This document shows, one piece after another, positions 53,500-64,000 of a stretch of 64,000 bases of DNA. The notes under the pieces are model-generated. The model saw only the letters and a program-made list of their open reading frames with translations. It did no database searches and was not told where the DNA came from. The stretch comes from Adineta vaga (taxonomy: Eukaryota; Rotifera), in the NCBI GenBank assembly GCA_021613535.1, contig CP075496.1, positions 8,122,001-8,186,000 on the forward strand, in the 5' to 3' direction. The position numbers and the translations under genes are program-made. How positions within the stretch are numbered: the first letter of the stretch is position 1; every line of letters starts with the position of its first letter.

Positions 53500-54161
53500 G
53501 AGACAAAAAATACTATAACAATTCTTATTCTAATTGATTAAGAGGAATATCTTTTGATAGAATTGAAATCCTTTTTTGCAAGCATAACGTGAAAGATTCT
53601 TTTCCTTGATCAATGTTATTGAAGTAAATGAAACAAACTAATAAGCAATGTATACATTCGATTATTACACTTGTAAATTTTATTTTTCTTTTTGTACTGA
53701 AGAAGAGAAGTACGATAAATGTAAACTTTTATTCGAACATGTACTCTCAATTGTTCTTGCTCTCTCTCTCTCTCTTTTCGATTATTCAAAGACCAATAGA
53801 CGCATATTGTAATCGTTTTGTTGTTGGGTACTGCTATTTTTTTTCTCGCTTCCGAACGAGCAACAGAATAGAATAGGATAAAAGAGAAAGAAAAGAAAAA
53901 AGCGGAAAAGAAACGCCATGAATGGCCAATGACGATTTTTAATTTTCTTATTCTTTTTTTTCTTGTTCGTTTGTATTCTTCAATTTCGATTGGAGGGGAA
54001 AGAGAAAAAAGAACGAGTTGGGAGCTGTTGTTATTACTCTTATTGTTATTATTATTATTACTTGCTCATTCTCTCTTCCACTTGGTTGTCTCTATTTGAA
54101 TAACACTTTCTTAAGAATTGACGAGAACGACAAGAAAAGGCCTCGTTTCTCCTTTTCTCTG

Positions 54162-54195
54162 CCTCTCCCCCCTCTCTCTCTCTCTCTCTTCTTCT
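54162..54195. repeat. CT-rich pyrimidine tract
   Basis: Pure pyrimidine run of mostly CT units, ~300 bp before the SoxB start codon, probably in its promoter or leader. Confidence 0.85.
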
Positions 54196-54489
54196 ATTAA
54201 TGTGCACAGCACATAGTTCAAGTCATTATGTTTCGCTTTGTATATACATAGAGAGACCGAGAAAAAAAGAAGAAAAACTAGTTTTTTTTTCTTCGCTTGT
54301 CGAATAATATAATAGGCTTTTATCAAGTCTTCTATTGTATATAAGATAAGAAAAACGCGTCTTCAATATATTTCAGTATGATGTGTAAGTGTGAAAATAC
54401 ATTCGAATAAAATCAGAAGAGAAAATAACTAAAACCTTTTCTTCATTTTTTCTCATCTTTTAGCTAATCTATTTCATCCACATCCGATT

Positions 54490-55233
54490 ATGAATATGGT
54501 AAATAAGTCATCAAATTCAAATCTACCATTGAATGAACATATTAAACGACCTATGAATGCATTTATGGTTTGGTCTCGTGGTCAACGACGGAAAATGGCT
54601 CAAGAAAATCCTAAAATGCACAATAGCGAAATCAGTCGTCGTCTAGGTATTGATTGGAAACTACTTAATGATGAACAAAAACGACCATTCATTGACGAAG
54701 CAAAACGTTTACGTTCATTACATATGAAAGAACATCCGGACTATAAATATCGTCCACGACGTAAACCAAAATCTTTAATTAAAAAAGATCCCTATCCATT
54801 TACCTTTGCTTCTTTAACGACAACAAAAGATTGTCATGATTTAGCAAATTCAACCAGTATTCAACAACAATTAAATGAATCATTAGCGCTTAATCTGGAA
54901 AAATGTCGTTCAATGCTATCACCACAAACTAGTACGAATACAACAACAGCACCATCACTTTATCCATATCCACCTGGTAAATTAACGGATTTCTCCCCAG
55001 CAACATTTGCTTATAATCCACTTGCTTATGCAGCAGCATTATCTAGCCATTATCCATATAGTAGTATGTTATCTGCTACTTTAGCTGCAGCAGCTGTTGC
55101 TACATCTCCATCATCAAGTATATCATCGAATAATTCACTAAATGAACATCATTTTGGTCTTCATCGACCACAAGCACTTCTACCGACAAAATTATCTTCA
55201 GACACAAATAATAATTTTGAACCACGTTTTTAA
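54490..55233 (+). CDS. SoxB2: SoxB-group HMG-box transcription factor (SOX14/21-like)
   Basis: Intronless, 247 aa, as usual for SoxB genes. The HMG box (residues ~17-95) starts [20 protein letters not shown] and runs through [11 protein letters not shown] and [20 protein letters not shown] to [16 protein letters not shown], a strong SoxB match; the KKD extension after the box is typical of SoxB2 (SOX14/21). Differences from the animal consensus are few ([12 protein letters not shown] for ISKRLGxEWKLL). The rest is Ser/Thr, Ala and Tyr-rich ([20 protein letters not shown]). SoxB2 proteins act in neural development, usually as repressors. A start at 54496 (second Met) is also possible. The long intergenic DNA on both sides suggests tight developmental regulation. 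Confidence 0.94.
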   Translation: MNMVNKSSNSNLPLNEHIKRPMNAFMVWSRGQRRKMAQENPKMHNSEISRRLGIDWKLLNDEQKRPFIDEAKRLRSLHMKEHPDYKYRPRRKPKSLIKKDPYPFTFASLTTTKDCHDLANSTSIQQQLNESLALNLEKCRSMLSPQTSTNTTTAPSLYPYPPGKLTDFSPATFAYNPLAYAAALSSHYPYSSMLSATLAAAAVATSPSSSISSNNSLNEHHFGLHRPQALLPTKLSSDTNNNFEPRF

Positions 55234-56810
55234 GTAATCATACTTGTCTTTTTCTATATATATATAATTATCTTCGAATTAAAGAACAATTCAACAAACT
55301 CTTCTTAAGATTGCATCTGAATAGTTTTGTAGTAAAATAATGAGGATGATAATGGGGCTTGTTCATTTTATTCTTCTACACAGCGGGAGAATTTCTATAT
55401 CTTATGAATACACATGATTTGTCGTTGAAAAGTTCATTTCCCTCTCTTTAACTCTCTTTTTTTGTTGTGCTCCAGATGACTCGTTTTCTCAGCCATTGAG
55501 ACACATGATGTATGTCAATAGTTGAGACGATTGTGTTAGATTAGAAACGATAATTTAAAGAAACATTTATATATACATACATACATAAAACAACTTTTTT
55601 CTTCTTTTATTATCTGGTAAGAAGTATAATTCTATTTTCTGCTGTCGCAATCAATTGTTTAAAAGAATAGTCTTAATATCTTGATCATTTCCGATCGGAA
55701 TCAAAGTTTTTTTTTTGAAAAAAAATATTTGTCATCATTTAAGGGCGAAAGAGAAAAGAAACATTAGTCTATGTGGCTACGCTGACATATATCTTTCGGC
55801 AAAAGAAAAAAAAATCTATTCTGAGCTTAAATGAGCAGAAGATATAGGTGAGAACTGTCTTTTGCTCATTTTCTTTTAATGATGACGTTCCAGTCGACTT
55901 TGAACGGAAAGAGAACTGGCGTACGTACATCTATTATTTATTCATTTCAGTATCTATTATAAACAAGCAGGCAAATTCCGGAATACTGTGACAACATATG
56001 ATTAGCCCAAAACATCTTAAACTACTTTGCACGTTTGTCTAGTTCAACTGAAAAAAAAAAGAAGAAATTCTATTCAGTATAAAGCAGCAATCATCAATTG
56101 TGTGTTCATCAAGTGTGTCTCTTATATACGATAAGCCTTTTCTTTGCCTCTAATTGGTCTCATTTATAAATGCAAGTAAAAATGTGTATGTGTATATCAT
56201 TAAATAAGGAGAAAAAAAGAGCGAGAGAAAAACTGAGAAAAGAAATAGTTGTACATAAGCTTAATAGAAGACAAATTGAATTCAATTAGAAACTGCTGTG
56301 ACATACTTGGTCATGTTAGTAGTGAACCCTCTGGCTAACCGACATCTATCCATCTATTTCTCAAGATCAACAAACGAATCTGCCGCTCGATTACACACAC
56401 TTGAACACTTGTCCATCATTCGTCGTCTTCTATAGTTTTATATGCTACATATCCATTGCAATGTGATCAATTTAATGCACTTGAAAAGAACAATAATAAC
56501 AAATGTTCAACTAAATCACAAGAGAAAAGAGAGTAAGGGAGAAAACGAAGAACGACAACAGTTTTCAATTCATATATAAACAATTGACAGGAATTCTTTG
56601 CATAAATAATGTTCTGATTCTCATATAACAAGAATTCTCAATTATTTTCTTTTCCATAGATGATTGTATTTATACGAATATGCATATCATCATTAAATAA
56701 TAAATAATTTCTTTTATGAATTCTTCATCCTAATACAAAATTTGCATTTAAAAGAAAAAATATATTCATGTGAGCAAAAATATTGGTTCATTAAAAACGT
56801 CATAGTTCAT
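55234..56810. other. Intergenic, SoxB 3' flank
   Basis: 1.6 kb between two convergent stop codons. AT-rich with A and GA runs; no gene, hairpin or repeat family recognised. Confidence 0.5.
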
Positions 56811-58119
56811 TTATTGATCAACTCTAACAACAACATTATTTTTATTGGATCTTGTTTCGTATCCATTGGGTATTGCAGAGCGATAGACGACATTTGCAGG
56901 ACGTTGTCCTGGTACAGCATAAACTTGAGAAGTTGGTTGAGGATACGATAATGTACTTGGTGGAGGCATGAGTGCATAAGCTTGACCACCAATACGTGGA
57001 CGTTTGCCAAAGTATGAGAAAAATCCTTCTTCTTGACCAAGACAACATAACATGAAGAATAAGAAAATGATTGTGCCCACTGCTAAAATTGAACCTAAGA
57101 CAATTCCAGCTATTTTAAGGCCATAGTTTGACGATGGATCTAAATAGATAGAAGTTAATACATTTTTACTAATTGTATCTAAGCTTACATAAACCAAGAA
57201 ATACTCCACAAATAATGACACAAATGATAGCAATGATGAGAACAATCAGAGCAATAATTATAATCAAACAGGTATGTTTATAGAAAAAATTTAAAATTCT
57301 ATGCGATAAAGACGTTTTCACTGAAGTACCAGATGAATTGTAACCCTACAATTAAAGAATATTATTTTCTAAATAATGAATGATTGCAATGACGTGAATA
57401 CATACACGATCTCGTGAATCTGTTTTTTTTCAATAATGAATATGATGAAAAAAAACGGTAAACAATGTTTAGTATAAATAAAACGTAATGAGTTTACCCG
57501 ATGAACTATCGGGACAACATGGAAAACAGCCATAGTCATCATTGGAATCTACAATATTGAAATGCGACATTCATATCAGAATTATCAGAAGAAAAAGCAT
57601 TCTCACTATGATATTGTTCTACTCTTGGAGCTGATTGTGAATAATATGCATGTCCGGGACTTGGTGAACGAGATCTTGGTCGTGTACGAATAACTTGCGG
57701 TGCATAAGTCTGAGGATTATCAATGTATACAGGTGGTGCACGATCAGGACTCAATACATGCGCAGTATTTTGAACACCAGCAGGTCGTCGAACAACATAA
57801 ACCTGTTTATTCTAGAAGGTACGCACTTATATTGTAGAAAAATTTCGCTAATTATTTTAAAAGTACTGACACTATCATTATCAACTCGAACTGGTCTGCT
57901 GTAATCATCGACATAAATCGGTGCTTGTTCGACTTGGGGATTCTTCTGATTACGTACGACAACAACGCGTGAAGATGCTGGCACATTTGTTCGTGGTGTA
58001 ACTGCGTCGGCTGAGCGAATGATTGTTGGTTGAGAATATCCAGGTTCATAAACTGGAACATAAACTGGATCACGGTCTTTAGGAGCTGATCGATAGACAA
58101 CACGTCTAGTATCACTCAT
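56811..58119 (-). CDS. Arg/Pro-rich protein with two membrane segments, unknown function
   Basis: Minus strand, six exons: 58119-57871, 57811-57607, 57548-57498, 57419-57406, 57345-57189 and 57139-56811; 334 aa. The first ~160 residues are polar and repetitive (RRVVYRSAP, VPVYEPGYSQP, SRVVVVRNQKNPQ, NKQVYVVRRPAG, an RSRSPSPG patch), probably cytoplasmic and disordered. Then come a short Cys cluster (GCFPCCPDSS) and two hydrophobic helices (LIIIIALIVLIIAIICVI and KIAGIVLGSILAVGTIIFLF) separated by only ~15 residues, then a Pro/Tyr-rich tail with YPQPTSQVYAVPGQ and VVYRSAIPNG, echoing the N-terminus. Exon 4 is a 14-nt microexon that restores the frame. I do not recognise the family. A shorter relative lies upstream at 59.3-60.0 kb. 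Confidence 0.75.
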
Positions 58120-59266
58120 ATTTCTTGTTGCTGCCGTAGACAATGAACGACACTTTCAAATGTAAACTGAGAGAAAAAATACACATAAACTTTCGTTTCT
58201 GTTTGTTCTCATGCACTTTAACGTTGTCGTGCACGCGGCCCGATGCAAATACTTTTTTATTTTCTTAAATTGTGGGCAGTACTTTAGACTTGTACATGAC
58301 AATAGTGATTTTTCTTTCTATCAGACAAACGAAGAAAAAAACAGTTCGCTTCAATGTAATATAATCTTACGTTGTTGGGAGGTTTTTTCTTCTTCTCCTC
58401 CTTATGTTTATTGAAAAAAAAACGAAACATTTGAAGAGCTCAAGTGATCAATTGTTTATCATTAGAAAAGCATTTTCTAATGTGTTAGTTTAGTTATACA
58501 GAGACAATCTTAACTGAAAATATTTCATCGGAATAGTTGAAATTCCACAAGATAGGTTAGATGATGTTGAGTTCATGCTTACCACATACAATGGTTCTTA
58601 TCGATGGAATTCGTTGTTTCGACTCTTTTGAAGTCATATATCTATCTAGCAACGAAAGATTCGATCACTTAGTAATAGAAGAGCGTAAATGAGTTGCATT
58701 TTTGTATTTTTGTTACGAAGTAATGTAAACAAGTCGCCACCCAACATACTTCGTAGTAGAAAGATAAGTAGAGCAAATATTTACAAGAATGTCTTGGCAA
58801 ATCTATACGAACACTCATCTTATTCATATTCTCACATTCATTTCGACTAGCCTTCGATGCATATGAAATTATGTTAAAAATAGCTTTTGTTAGTAAAGTA
58901 TTGAAAAGAAAGTTCACATTCGTGGATTATTTGCTGGAAGACAATATTCAAATACCATCGATTACATTTCGAAACAAAATTTTTATAATTATTTTCAGTT
59001 CTCTGGAAGATTGACTAGTATGAATAAATTTTCTATAAACTATTGTGATTCATCGTATTACAAAACGAATGGATCTAGAGATGATTGATACTGAATACAC
59101 AAAAGTCATCAGAAAAATGAAATAAAACTAAACAAAATATTCATTTCAGTCTTTGAATCAATTTATTAATAAACATCCAGGATAACAGAGAGTTTCCATA
59201 ATTTCATCAGAAACAAAACAAATCTGTTTGTTTCATAAACTGCAGTTCATATAGTCATGCAATATT
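58120..59266. other. Spacer between the two related genes
   Basis: 1.15 kb AT-rich sequence, with a T-run near 58390. No gene seen; it should hold the promoter of the membrane form. Confidence 0.5.
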
Positions 59267-60042
59267 TCATTGATGAATTATTTCTTCCTCTTCCTCTCCA
59301 GCTACAACGATAGGTCGTCGGATGAAATAAATTGATTTATTCTAAAATAAAATTATCTATGTAGAACAAAAGATTCTATTGCTGAATAGAAATGACTCAC
59401 TCCAACACTGGTAGAAATGGGAACAGTTACGGTATCTTGTCTTTTTTCATCGCCTGATCGATTTGATTTTTGAGTTCCTTGACGATTGTTTCTGCTACGA
59501 ACAACAACAACACGCCGAGTAGATCCTAATTCTGCTCGTGGTGTATTAGCATTGACAAGTCGTTCCGGTGATGATGATCGCAATTGTTCTCTTATCGGTA
59601 ATTGCGAGTCCATTCTTATAGGTACTCGTCGCTCTTCTCGTGTTGATACTTGTGGATCTATTCTTATAGGCACTTGTCGTTCTTCTCGCACCATTTGTTG
59701 TGGCTCGTATTTTACTGTTGAATACTGTTCAAATTTTATAGGCACTCGGTGTTCTCTTCGCAATAACACGTTTGGTTCCCTTCTTCCTGGTAATGGTCGT
59801 TCCTCTCTGATCAAAAGTCTTGTTTGCTCTTTTGATGGTAATTGCAACTCATCTGTTAACGGTGATGGTGGTGTAGCTGGTGGTGATGGTGACCATCTCC
59901 TTGTTGACGAATCTTCTGACTGTATAAGTTTTGCGGTAACATGAGATCGTGATTGATCTATTGGATTGATATACGCAATAAGTTTTCTATTTGGTGATCG
60001 GTGTATAAAGCGTTTGGTCTGAACAAGATCTCTTGAGGTCAT
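59267..60042 (-). CDS. Shorter relative of the Arg/Pro-rich membrane protein, no membrane segment
   Basis: Minus strand, two exons (60042-59401 and 59341-59267), phase-0 intron of 59 bp; 238 aa. Near the C-terminus, STRRVVVVRSRNNRQ and, after the intron, NKSIYFIRRPIVVAGEEEEE parallel SRVVVVRNQKNPQ and NKQVYVVRRPAG of the gene downstream, and the intron sits at the same place (just before Asn-Lys). After that point this copy ends in an acidic tail, so the membrane segments are absent. The middle is made of degenerate Arg/Glu-rich units with a REER-x-VPIR core (four or so copies between residues ~80 and 150). A Ser/Pro patch (WSPSPPATPPSP) precedes them. Function unknown. Confidence 0.72.
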
Positions 60043-61852
60043 TTATCGTATCAATTATAAAGATTTCATTTTAACATAAACATACACTTGTTTCTTCGAA
60101 TACTGTCATTTGCATTTTGTACACTAACGTTCTCTTCTTTTTCTTTCATTCAAAACATTAAAAAGATGTTAACAAGTTGTTTTTCTTTTCTGAAATACTG
60201 AAGACAAACATTTAAATGGACGTACGATTTTTAAGAGAATAATTATATGCAATTTATTCGATGAAAAGCTAAAAATCTGTTGTTAACACGTTGATTTTTT
60301 GGTAGCAAGAGCGACAGAGAAATGTATGTAAATGAGAAGCCAAACATGTACTGTTTACTATGAAAATAGCAGATTAGTCTTATGAGAAAGATCACAAAAA
60401 ATCAACAACAAATATAATGTGTATTACGACGGTTAAATTTTAAGCACATTTATTTAAAGTATGGAAGATTAAAATGAATATCAAGTTTAGAATCTGAGAG
60501 TTCCAATATATCTTATTTTATTAATGCTCTATAAAGTACAATATAAAAAACTTTGATTATATAATGACTATTCGAACAAGTTTATATTCTTTATAACTTG
60601 TTACCTTCTAGATTATATTGATATTACTGTTCGAGGGAAAGTATTGTCGATCATTGAATTAAAATCTTGATTTAATTCCACATTTGTTCAAAAAAATATT
60701 TTTTAAACAAGAACATTTAACAGAATGAAATAATGTACATACTATTATTTGATAGAATTGAAATTAATCACTGATATAACAACATCAACTAATTTGATAA
60801 CATTGGATTCTTAGAAAAAGTCAAAAATCGTATGGGAATTAGGTAACTCTCTTTAAAATTTAAATTTCACAAAATTTTCTAATTCAACGCAATCTATTAT
60901 TTAAAATAAAACCTTTTTCTTACTATTTAGGATTTAAATGAAATTGTATTTCAATATCATGTCGTTTGACTCTTGTCTTTGGAGTAGATCGCTATTTCGC
61001 AATTCATATTAATAGACATGTAAAGATTGAGATTCGAATAAATAGGTTTGTTCTATACCCCATATATTTTATCTATTAGAAAAACTTAAGCTTTAATTCT
61101 AAGAATACGCATGGGAATGTATGAATAATCCAAGAACATATGACAACAAGAAAATGATAGTGCAAAACTATCTTATTTTCTAATCTATACTATAAGTCTA
61201 TACTATTTACTCAAACAATTAATGTATTCTTTCAATGCATGGTTGAAATGCGCTGAAATATTGATAATATCTTACTTAGATTTTTCATGCATTTGCTTGA
61301 TCATAGTAACCGTTGTATCATAAACAGTTAGTCGATATTGTTGTCTTTCAATTTTGATTTCTTTTCTATTCGAAACGACATTCAGTAGATTTATGTACCA
61401 TCTCGTTTGGTCAATATTAATGTTTTTGTTTTAACGTAATATCAACTATCTCATTCCAATGTAATTGAAAACATTTGATATTCGATCACACATGTTCGAC
61501 TATAATATTCATTCAAATCATTAATTTAATGAAATACACATTCACTATCACTTATATATTTCCAATAGTCGATTTTTCTTATCCAACTATTCTTTTGAAA
61601 TCTGTTCAACACATGTGGAAATAAAACATCGACTACAAGCATGATATTCAGAAATTGGATTATTCTCTATTAATTATTTTCTTTGAAAATTTCTTACAAC
61701 ATTCATTCTAACAACGCAAGATGTACGAATTAGTTTTATAGTATTCATATTTAATTGGATACTATTCATCAATGCGAAAGAATTTATCAAAAGTCCAAGT
61801 AAGTCACAACAACATTGATTATTTCATCTGTTAACTTTGTTTTTCATTGTAG
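60043..61852. other. Intergenic, no gene seen
   Basis: 1.8 kb of very AT-rich DNA. Small open frames only; no repeat family recognised. Confidence 0.5.
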
Positions 61853-62477
61853 AAAATGAAACATTACTTATCGGTCAAATTCACAGTCAAACAGGAAATA
61901 CAATCCGTGATCTGTCCAGTTTAATGTTTACCATGAATGTTTAAACAAAGAATAATATACTCTTTCATAGTTCACAAAAACTTCTAACAACTAATATATT
62001 TCCATTCGATTATTCAATTGTGCTAAATGATGATGATTTGGAAGTTCAACATGCCAAAGATTTCGAGATCGTTTCAACAATATGGTAACCTGTCTATATC
62101 TACGATGAGAATGTGAAATTGTACATGAAAAACATGATTTAAATCATACATTATCAACGCAACAACTAAAACTAATTCTCATCGAAGATAAAGAACCGAA
62201 TACAGTTGTTGATCAAATAATTTTTACATGTACATCAAAAACCTATCCATGTCCATTTGAATATTGAATTGATTCTCTACATGTGAAACCTAATGTTTCT
62301 TATCGTCTTGAAGCAATGTTTGCTGATCGAATGATATCAAAAACAAAATTAAATGATTTAAAACATTTGAATAAAACTTCTCATACAAAAACTAATCGTC
62401 CTCGAACGTTTAAAATCAATCCAACAATGAGCACGAATATACATGATTATCGAATTGTTCTTATAAATTCAGAATAA
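61853..62477 (+). pseudogene. Decayed gene, possible YbaY-like domain remnants
   Basis: Protein-like segments continue here in broken frames. One stretch (FPFDYSIVLNDDDLEV) and a later one (KLILIEDKEPNTVVDQIIFT, then HVKPNVSYRLEAMFADRM) have the strand pattern of a YbaY/COG3126-type beta domain, perhaps in two copies. The reading frame is cut by a TAA at 62086, a frame change, and in-frame TGA codons at 62106 and 62265. The 3' part stays open to a TAA at 62475. There is a plausible acceptor at 61851. The multiple lesions point to a pseudogene. The domain label is tentative and rests on pattern only. Confidence 0.4.
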
Positions 62478-62875
62478 ACATATAAGAAACATTCAAACTG
62501 ATTTGAGTGTACTGCAATGTGATGAAAATATTTCTTTTTCGTCATAAAAATGTACTGAAAAAATATCGTCAAAATTTCAATTTTAGAGAAACAAATGTAA
62601 AGCAAATCTTTAGTATGCATTCTGTTTCATGATAAAATGTAAATCATAGTTTATCAGTTAATTCTATACAAAAAATTTTCTGTGTTGAGAATAATGATCA
62701 TTGATATTATCATCATAAAAGAAGAATATACGTTTCACGATGGAATGGATTTCTTTTTTATTTTCACTCAAACATTATCACAAAAAAAAATATTATATTG
62801 AAATAGATTCACACGGTAAGCGGATTGCCGTTGAATCAGATTTGTTTTTAGTGTTAATATGAAATCTTTTTTTTT
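62478..62875. other. Convergent spacer before adenosylhomocysteinase 3' end
   Basis: About 0.4 kb AT-rich sequence with A/T runs; presumably the 3' UTR of the minus-strand gene. Nothing else seen. Confidence 0.45.

Positions 62876-64000
<1,125 letters not shown>

Larger units (their letters stand above)
51524..54489. other. Gene-poor, simple-sequence-rich region upstream of SoxB
   Basis: Almost 3 kb without a supported gene. The half nearer Sox is full of polypurine/polypyrimidine blocks, a (GT)n run, an (AAAG)n run and CT-rich tracts. The first half is ordinary AT-rich DNA. Its size and composition suggest the regulatory region and leader of the Sox gene, but individual elements cannot be named. 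Confidence 0.5.

Noticed and set aside
62106-62267. In-frame TGA codons read as selenocysteine
   Set aside because: A TAA stop and a frame change occur in the same region and no SECIS-like structure was seen, so decay is simpler.

Overview
This is a eukaryotic nuclear window, most probably from a bdelloid rotifer. The evidence is an AT-rich base composition, compact multi-exon genes with GT-AG introns mostly 45-75 bp long, metazoan-only genes (SoxB HMG factor, AP-2 factor, aquaporin, protein 4.1, EVI5, ULK4, calcineurin A), rotifer-style rhodopsin-like receptors in tandem, and an ADP-ribosyltransferase-like/TPR protein of the architecture that is greatly expanded in bdelloids. A bacterial-type alpha-amylase with a short intron fits the known load of foreign genes in these animals. 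I saw no transposon, CRISPR array, tRNA or rRNA. All gene models below are my own splice assemblies from the raw sequence; every junction was checked for reading phase, but none for transcript support.

Layout. 0-3.4 kb (+): a small unknown acidic protein, a D-amino-acid/D-aspartate oxidase, and coatomer zeta. 4.7-8.8 kb (+): two tandem GPCRs, each 354 aa. 9.8-13.1 kb: two small secreted Cys-rich proteins flank a divergent pair, GUCD1-like (-) and Tctex-type dynein light chain (+). 14.2-16.6 kb (-): calcineurin A. 18.5-25.0 kb (+): ULK4 pseudokinase with 24 exons and a single-exon antisense gene inside one of its introns. 25.4-27.1 kb (+): alpha/beta hydrolase with C-terminal membrane segments. 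28.9-33.4 kb (+): EVI5-type Rab GAP with a probable internal promoter and two alternative 3' ends. 33.6-36.1 kb (-): a three-and-a-half LIM protein and a candidate neuropeptide precursor. 36.8-40.4 kb (+): protein 4.1.

40.8-46.7 kb (-): ART/TPR protein and AP-2 factor. 47.0-48.6 kb (+): aquaporin, divergent from AP-2. 48.7-51.5 kb (-): bacterial-type amylase and a secreted CAP protein. 51.5-56.8 kb: gene-poor, simple-sequence-rich DNA around an intronless SoxB gene. 56.8-60.0 kb (-): two related Arg/Pro-rich proteins, one membrane-anchored and one not. About 61.9-62.5 kb: a decayed gene. 62.9 kb to the edge (-): adenosylhomocysteinase, 5' part outside the window.

The neighbourhood is a mix of housekeeping and developmental genes, not an operon or one pathway. 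The most interesting items are a degenerate ART domain fused to intact TPRs, an unannotatable neuropeptide-like precursor, several microexons (10, 14 and 21 nt), the alternative promoter and 3' ends of EVI5, and a paralogue pair that differs by loss of the membrane anchor. I do not see a clearly new multi-gene system.
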